Origin: Campylobacteraceae bacterium
Lineage (GTDB): Bacteria > Campylobacterota > Campylobacteria > Campylobacterales > Sulfurovaceae
Assembly (NCBI GenBank): GCA_027022775.1
Contig: JALVXO010000124.1
Coordinates: 1-10,938 of the forward strand
Length of the DNA: 10,938 bases
Direction: 5' to 3'
The notes below the pieces were generated by a model, which had not been told where the DNA came from, did no database searches, and saw nothing but the letters and a program-made list of their open reading frames with translations. Positions 6,797-10,938 of the stretch are shown here, one piece after another. Every line of letters begins with the position of its first letter. Position 1 is the stretch's first letter. Both the position numbers and the translations under genes were made by a program.

Positions 6797-6908
6797 TGGC
6801 TTTACTTCAGTGCCCATGCTGCCAATGACCAATGCAGATAGAGTATTGGCTAATGCAAATTTTGGGTTAAACTATAGGTTAGTATTAAGAAGAAGTTGGG
6901 GATTAGGT

Positions 6909-7460
6909 TTAGGAGAATAAGAGATAGTTTTCGATTTTTTCTTTAATTGCTTTAGCTCTCTTTTTTTCTAAATTTAGTGAAAATAGTGCCATAAAAGTTA
7001 CAAAAATCCAGCCGGATGTTATTATTGTTATTTCTTTGTAATCCCCTCTGGCAAATGCGCTGATTCCGCTAGCACTCCAGCCTATTAGCCAAGCGGCTAA
7101 AAAAATAACTGTAAACAGAGGTATTACAGCTTCATATTGCCATTTGTTATTATTTTTTACAATTATGCCTCTTATTGGAAACGGTGTGCGTATTTTTAAC
7201 TCGAAAAAAGCATTTTTGCGTATAAAAAAGATTTTATTTTCTGAAACAATCTTTAATTTAACCCCATCCAGCTCCACTATTTTATCTGTTATTGAAAGAA
7301 TTTTTGGAAGATTTGCGCTCTCTTTAAATATTGTAAAACCTATACTGTAAGCCCACGGAGCGAAGCGGTTTGCAGCAACAAATTCTGCTACTGCCAAAAG
7401 CCAGCTTATTACACCTATTATCCAAGCGGCGAGAAAGATTGTAATTTCTGCTATTTCCAC
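6909..7460 (-). CDS. Hypothetical three-helix membrane protein
   Basis: A 183-residue protein I do not recognise. Membrane segments are predicted by eye at about 5-29, 111-135 and 143-163. Residues 50-105 are a soluble, strand-rich stretch (for example DKIVELDGVKLKIVSENKIFF) that might be a small PH-like beta domain. The tail (164-183) is lysine-rich and probably cytoplasmic. FLAAWIIG (9-16) and FLAAWLIG (120-127) repeat at the start of helices 1 and 2. The start is a GTG: the only upstream option is blocked by the in-frame stop of the M23 gene 6 bases away, and GGGAG is 14 bases off. Translation therefore probably depends on re-initiation after the M23 gene. It is last in the aroA-ispH-nrnA-M23 operon. 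Confidence 0.75.
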   Translation of the reverse strand: MEIAEITIFLAAWIIGVISWLLAVAEFVAANRFAPWAYSIGFTIFKESANLPKILSITDKIVELDGVKLKIVSENKIFFIRKNAFFELKIRTPFPIRGIIVKNNNKWQYEAVIPLFTVIFLAAWLIGWSASGISAFARGDYKEITIITSGWIFVTFMALFSLNLEKKRAKAIKEKIENYLLFS

Positions 7461-7466
7461 TGCAAA

Positions 7467-8852
7467 TTACTGAACTCCCAAAACTTTGTCAGCTTTTTTA
7501 AACACATCGGTAATATGCTCTTTTATCCACTTTTTCTTCATCCATTCAAGAGGAAATACTTCGACTCCCTGAACTAAAATGCCAAAGTGCAAATGGTCGC
7601 CAAGGGCTAATCCTGTTGTGCCTGTTTTTGCAATCAATTGGCCCGGTGTTACTTTTTGCCCTTTGCTTACCAAAACGGTTGAGCAGTGCCCATAAAGGGT
7701 ATATAACCCAAAACCGTGGTCAATTAGCGGCATATTTCCGTAAATTCCGTTTAATTTGGTAGAAACAACCACTCCGCTGTTGCTGGAGTAGATATTGTCA
7801 TGCTTCACACTTGCAAAATCGTAACCCACATGGTAAGAGGTAGAAATTATATTATTCGGATCATTGTAATAATAAAAGCGCTTTGCCCCAAAATCAGAAA
7901 CCCTTTTAGCCCCCTTTAACGGTTTAAACGGTTTTATATCCCAGCTGCCTTTAAACGGGGTTACAGCTTTAGAGAGTGAATGGATATAATCTTCATTAGC
8001 TTTTCTCATCAACTCATTTACCGCCCTGAATTTCTTAACTTTATCGGTAATAGAGGCATACTCTGGAACTGTTCTTGCCAAATCGCTTATCTTGCCGTTT
8101 ATAAATTTATCGGTCGCTCTAATTTTAGAAACTCTGTATTTTTTATGAACTTTATCCAAATTAACCGGATATTTGGTAATATTGTTTGCACTATCGATAG
8201 CTACGATTGTTAAATTGAAACTCTCTTGCTTAAACGGCCAGGCAAAAAGTGTTGCATAAACCCCATCTTTTTTATATTTTACAGGTTTGAATTTTGCACT
8301 GCCCACATCAACATAGACTGTTTTTAAATTGCTGTCTCTAGCTTCAAAAATAACCAGCCCGCTGCCGCCTTGCAAAATATAAGTGCTGGCTGCGACAAGA
8401 TTGACTTGAGGCGGTGTATTGTCTATAATCAGCTGCCCCTTGTAAACTGCGCTGTTGCCAAAGATTTTCCAGAGACTGCTATCTTTAGCAATAATAGCAA
8501 TATTCCATTTATCTATTTTGGATTTTAAAATTTCTGGCGGAAGTTTAACCTCTATTGTCTGTTTTCTGCTTGGGAGCATAAAGTTTTGTGAATATATCGG
8601 CACCTCTTTGCCGCCGCTGCTTAAAACAACCTTTACGCTTTTAATATTTTGATTGTCGATAACTGTAAATCTAAACGGTGTGCTTCCGTTTGCTGCCAGC
8701 ATTTTTGGCGCTTGAATCTGCGGCGGGACTCTTTCGAATTTAGGCGAAAGATAAACAAATGCCGCTGCGCCTGCTATTAGTAAAAGAAATAAAACAAACA
8801 GAATTTTGCCTGCACCGCCTCTTCTTCTGCCTCTTCTAACGCGTCTAGCCAT
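7467..8852 (-). CDS. Membrane-anchored M23 family murein endopeptidase
   Basis: A 461-residue zinc metallopeptidase that cuts peptidoglycan cross-links or stem peptides. The N-terminus MARRVRRGRRRGG is strongly basic and is followed by one membrane helix (16-34), giving an N-in, periplasmic topology. Residues 40-235 look like two Ig-like beta domains (the second opens with DNTPPQV), then a helical linker (245-295). The LytM domain (about 310-440) has the full active site: H341-x3-D345 in YHVGYDF, catalytic H389 in LYGH, and H420-L-H422 in GDHLHFG. It should therefore be active. Campylobacterota use M23 enzymes to set cell shape; whether this one does is unknown. The ATG overlaps the nrnA-like stop by 8 bases (ATGGCTAG), with AAAAGGAT as ribosome site (8861-8868). 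Confidence 0.93.
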   Translation of the reverse strand: MARRVRRGRRRGGAGKILFVLFLLLIAGAAAFVYLSPKFERVPPQIQAPKMLAANGSTPFRFTVIDNQNIKSVKVVLSSGGKEVPIYSQNFMLPSRKQTIEVKLPPEILKSKIDKWNIAIIAKDSSLWKIFGNSAVYKGQLIIDNTPPQVNLVAASTYILQGGSGLVIFEARDSNLKTVYVDVGSAKFKPVKYKKDGVYATLFAWPFKQESFNLTIVAIDSANNITKYPVNLDKVHKKYRVSKIRATDKFINGKISDLARTVPEYASITDKVKKFRAVNELMRKANEDYIHSLSKAVTPFKGSWDIKPFKPLKGAKRVSDFGAKRFYYYNDPNNIISTSYHVGYDFASVKHDNIYSSNSGVVVSTKLNGIYGNMPLIDHGFGLYTLYGHCSTVLVSKGQKVTPGQLIAKTGTTGLALGDHLHFGILVQGVEVFPLEWMKKKWIKEHITDVFKKADKVLGVQ

Positions 8853-9792
8853 TATTTTTTATCCTTTTAATTATTTCATCTTTTATTTCTGAAATTTTAC
8901 CCTCTTTAACTTCAAATCCGGCTGCATTTTTGTGCCCGCCGCCGCCAAAAGATTCTGCAATGTGCGATACATCCTCATTTTTTGAGCGCAGTGACACTTT
9001 ATAAAAATTTTTAAGCTCTACAATTAAAACCCCAATCTCTACAGTAACCAAAGCTACCGCAAAATCTACAATTCCGTCTATATCGCTTACTCTTGCCCCT
9101 GTTGCTTTTAAATCTTCTGCCTCAATAGTCATAACCGCAACGGTGCCGTCAATATGCAGCGTCATAGAATCGATAGCTTTTGCAATAAGCCTTGTGTGCG
9201 CTAGGCTTTCGCGTTTATTAACCATTTGCGAAACATAGCTTGGGTCAACACCGTAACTTATCATATCGCTGGCAAGCTTGAAAGTGTGCTCGTTTACCAA
9301 AGAGGTTGTAAAATTTATACTGTCTGTAATAAGCCCCGTATAGAGCGACTGTGCTACATTTTTATCTATCGCAAAGCCTTCTTGCAGCAGTTTAAAAAGC
9401 ACCGCCGTGGTCGAAACCTCAACCTCTACAATATTTAAATCGCCATAATATGTATTGCTTTTATGGTGGTCGATATTTACAATTCTCCTGCCGCTCAAAT
9501 CGAGCCCGCAGCGCCCCAAATCTCCGCAGTCAACCGTTACAACCAGTGAATCGCTGTAACTGATTTTTTGCTTATACTTGCCAAACCCGTTTAAAAAATC
9601 AAGCTTTCGCGGCAAATCGTGACTATCTATACAGACAAGCTCAACCTGCTTGCCCATAAGCTTCAAACTGCTATAAAGCGCCGTCGCACTCCCAATAGTA
9701 TCACCGTCAGGCCTTTTATGCGAAATAATGCTGACACTGCTATGTTCATCCAGCAGCTTTAAAAACTGCTCTGCTAACTCTTTATAATTCAT
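8845..9792 (-). CDS. nrnA: DHH/DHHA1 phosphoesterase, NrnA-like nanoRNase/pAp phosphatase
   Basis: A cytoplasmic Mn-dependent phosphoesterase, 315 residues from the ATG at 9792. NrnA proteins degrade 2-5 nucleotide RNA ends and dephosphorylate pAp to AMP. The DHH domain shows H25-x3-D29-x-D31 (SHKRPDGDTIG), VDCGD with D88, D108-H109-H110, and D157 in GLITDSINF. The DHHA1 domain ends in GGGGHKNAAGF (283-293), which binds the substrate's terminal phosphate. All the metal ligands are present. A TTG three codons upstream (9801) is also open, but the ATG gives the usual MNYKEL-type start. It overlaps ispH by 11 bases and the M23 gene by 8. The length and lack of OB or extra domains favour NrnA over RecJ. 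The exact substrate is inferred from the family. Confidence 0.88.
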   Translation of the reverse strand: MNYKELAEQFLKLLDEHSSVSIISHKRPDGDTIGSATALYSSLKLMGKQVELVCIDSHDLPRKLDFLNGFGKYKQKISYSDSLVVTVDCGDLGRCGLDLSGRRIVNIDHHKSNTYYGDLNIVEVEVSTTAVLFKLLQEGFAIDKNVAQSLYTGLITDSINFTTSLVNEHTFKLASDMISYGVDPSYVSQMVNKRESLAHTRLIAKAIDSMTLHIDGTVAVMTIEAEDLKATGARVSDIDGIVDFAVALVTVEIGVLIVELKNFYKVSLRSKNEDVSHIAESFGGGGHKNAAGFEVKEGKISEIKDEIIKRIKNNG

Positions 9793-10627
9793 TATTTGCA
9801 ATCTCTTCTATTTTTTTAACCACATTTTCAATTATCCAATCCGGAGTAGATGCGCCGGCGCTTATGCCGCAGAGTTTTTTGCCTTTAAACCATTTTGGCT
9901 TTAGTTCGCTTTCGTTTTCTATGTGGTAACACTCATCAAGGTAGCTTTTGCAAATGCTGTAGAGCTGTTTTGTGTTAGATGAGTGTTTGCCTCCAATTAT
10001 TACCATTACATCGGCTCTTTTTGCAAGTTCGGCGGCGGCTTCCTGGTTTTCGAAGGTTGCATTGCAAATTGTGTTAAAAGCTCTTAACTCCGCAACCCTC
10101 ACAGCCAAAGCGGCAACAATCTCTTGATACTGCTGCGGTTTTCTGGTGGTTTGAGCAACAACTGCAACTTTTGTGCCAAGCGGCAAGCCTATAAGCTCTT
10201 TGGCGCTTAAAACAATATGGGTGCGCTCCGGGTCAACCGAATAGCTTGCAACCCCTTTAATTTCGGGGTGGTTTTTATCGCCGAAAATTACGATTGTGTA
10301 ACCCTCTTTACTCATATTTTGCACAATATTTTGCGGGGTTGTAACATAAGGGCAGGTTGCATTTATTACCTTTTTACCCTGCGATTTTAAAATTTTTAAA
10401 TTCTCTTTTGTAATACCGTGGGTTCTGATAACTAGAGTATCGAATTTAAGAGCATCGTCAATATTTTCTACCAAATCTACATCGTAATCTTTTTTTAATC
10501 GGTTTATTTCGTCTTTATTGTGGATAAGAGGTCCGAAAGTGGCACTGTGCGGGTGCTCTTCGGCTATTTTAATCGCCCTTTTTACCCCGTAGCAAAACCC
10601 GTAACTTTTAGCCAGCTCTATTTTCAT
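9782..10627 (-). CDS. ispH: 4-hydroxy-3-methylbut-2-enyl diphosphate reductase
   Basis: The last enzyme of the MEP pathway, reducing HMBPP to isopentenyl and dimethylallyl diphosphate through a [4Fe-4S] cluster. It has 281 residues, a full-length single-domain form. The cluster cysteines are C12 (YGFCYGVKRA), C92 (NATCPYV) and C188 (NTICNAT). Substrate residues are visible as H36 (GPLIHN), H70 (RTHG), H120-P-E122, T160-T161 (AQTT) and SSNT (216-219). The end GISAGASTPDWII is the family signature. The ATG has AGAGG six bases upstream. It overlaps aroA by 20 bases and the nrnA-like gene by 11. In Campylobacter, ispH also follows aroA, but rpsA comes next there. The MEP pathway fits a bacterium of this group. 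Confidence 0.97.
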   Translation of the reverse strand: MKIELAKSYGFCYGVKRAIKIAEEHPHSATFGPLIHNKDEINRLKKDYDVDLVENIDDALKFDTLVIRTHGITKENLKILKSQGKKVINATCPYVTTPQNIVQNMSKEGYTIVIFGDKNHPEIKGVASYSVDPERTHIVLSAKELIGLPLGTKVAVVAQTTRKPQQYQEIVAALAVRVAELRAFNTICNATFENQEAAAELAKRADVMVIIGGKHSSNTKQLYSICKSYLDECYHIENESELKPKWFKGKKLCGISAGASTPDWIIENVVKKIEEIANNEL

Positions 10628-10938
10628 TTTTTACCTCTGTGATTTTTGAGAGAATTTCAAAAAAGTTAGGAAAAGATGTGTCGATGCACTCGGTATCTTC
10701 TATCTCCACTCCGCAAATAAGCCCGCCTATTGCAAAACTCATAGCGATTCTATGGTCGCCGAAACTGCTAACTTTTGCTGCACTTAGCTTGCCGCCTGTA
10801 ATTTCGTATCCATCTTCAAAATCGCTGCACTCAACCCCGCAAGCTTTAAGCCCCGCCATCACCGAAGCGATTCTGTCGCTCTCTTTAACGCGCAGCTCTT
10901 TTGCATTTTTAACCGTGCTCTTGCCTTCTGCCACCGCC
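10608..10938 (-). CDS. aroA: 3-phosphoshikimate 1-carboxyvinyltransferase (EPSP synthase), partial C-terminal part
   Basis: Sixth step of the shikimate pathway, joining PEP to shikimate-3-phosphate. Only the last 109 residues or so, of an expected 420-430, are in the window; the reading frame stays open through the right edge, so the real start is outside. RVKESDRI is the EPSP synthase signature 2, followed by the DHRIAMSFA helix and DTSFPNFFEIL near the end, all close to other bacterial AroA proteins. It is the first visible gene of a - strand operon with ispH, the nrnA-like gene, the M23 gene and a membrane protein. Its stop lies 20 bases inside ispH, so the two are probably translationally coupled. 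Confidence 0.96.
   Translation of the reverse strand, partial: AVAEGKSTVKNAKELRVKESDRIASVMAGLKACGVECSDFEDGYEITGGKLSAAKVSSFGDHRIAMSFAIGGLICGVEIEDTECIDTSFPNFFEILSKITEVKNENRAG

Larger units (their letters stand above)
6547..6908. other. GC-rich, repeat-filled non-coding island (362 bases)
   Basis: A tail-to-tail spacer between the copper receptor and the small membrane-protein gene. By hand count 6601-6700 is 48% GC and 6731-6830 is 54%, against 23% for 4381-4480 (another spacer) and 38% for a receptor sample (4981-5080). It holds short direct repeats, several inverted repeats and an 11-base-pair hairpin with a T-run, annotated separately. GCGTTAA occurs at 6588 and 6637 and inverted at 6730. 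No protein gene with a ribosome site was found, and no tRNA could be folded. It may be a structured RNA or a decayed dispersed repeat. Confidence 0.6.

Noticed and set aside
6547..6908. CRISPR array or IS end
   Set aside because: The repeats are short, unevenly spaced and inverted as well as direct; there is no regular repeat-spacer pattern and no transposase.
7980..8213. A 77-codon + strand frame inside the M23 gene
   Set aside because: Antisense to a well-supported coding region with intact domains; no homology is recognised and no ribosome site is seen.

Overview
The window looks like chromosomal DNA of a Campylobacterota (Epsilonproteobacteria) species. The protein sequences point there: a PheS, a CIFC-type HIT protein next to it, IspH and AroA with the Campylobacter style of sequence, and a short ProC. 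So do the short leaders, with TATAAT-like -10 boxes and no clear -35. Coding DNA is about 38% GC in one 100-base sample counted by hand. I cannot place the genus. No phage, IS element, CRISPR array, tRNA or rRNA was found.

Layout. 1-883 (-) is pheS, cut by the left edge. A divergent promoter region follows, then the + strand genes for a HIT protein (991-1344), a DJ-1/PfpI protein (1428-1994) and a 58-codon winged-helix protein (2007-2183), ending in a hairpin terminator. A YiaD-like lipoprotein with glycine zipper and OmpA domain (2324-3043, +) meets, tail to tail, a proC-Sel1 pair on the - strand (3047-4330). A 212-base divergent region separates proC from a large TonB-dependent receptor (4543-6546, +), which carries the CxxxM and HxM copper ligands of the OprC/NosA family. 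A GC-rich non-coding island (6547-6908) follows. The right third is a tightly packed - strand operon: aroA (cut by the right edge), ispH, nrnA-like DHH phosphoesterase, M23 endopeptidase and a small membrane protein, with successive overlaps of 20, 11 and 8 bases and a final gap of 6 bases.

Functionally this is mostly housekeeping: phenylalanine tRNA charging, shikimate and isoprenoid synthesis, proline synthesis, nanoRNA/pAp turnover and murein remodelling. The envelope side includes an OmpA-type lipoprotein, a Sel1 periplasmic protein and a probable copper-uptake receptor.

No clear new multi-gene system is visible. The items most worth a second look are the GC-rich, repeat-filled island after the copper receptor, the DJ-1 plus winged-helix pair, and the separation of aroA-ispH from pheS compared with the compact cluster known in Campylobacter.
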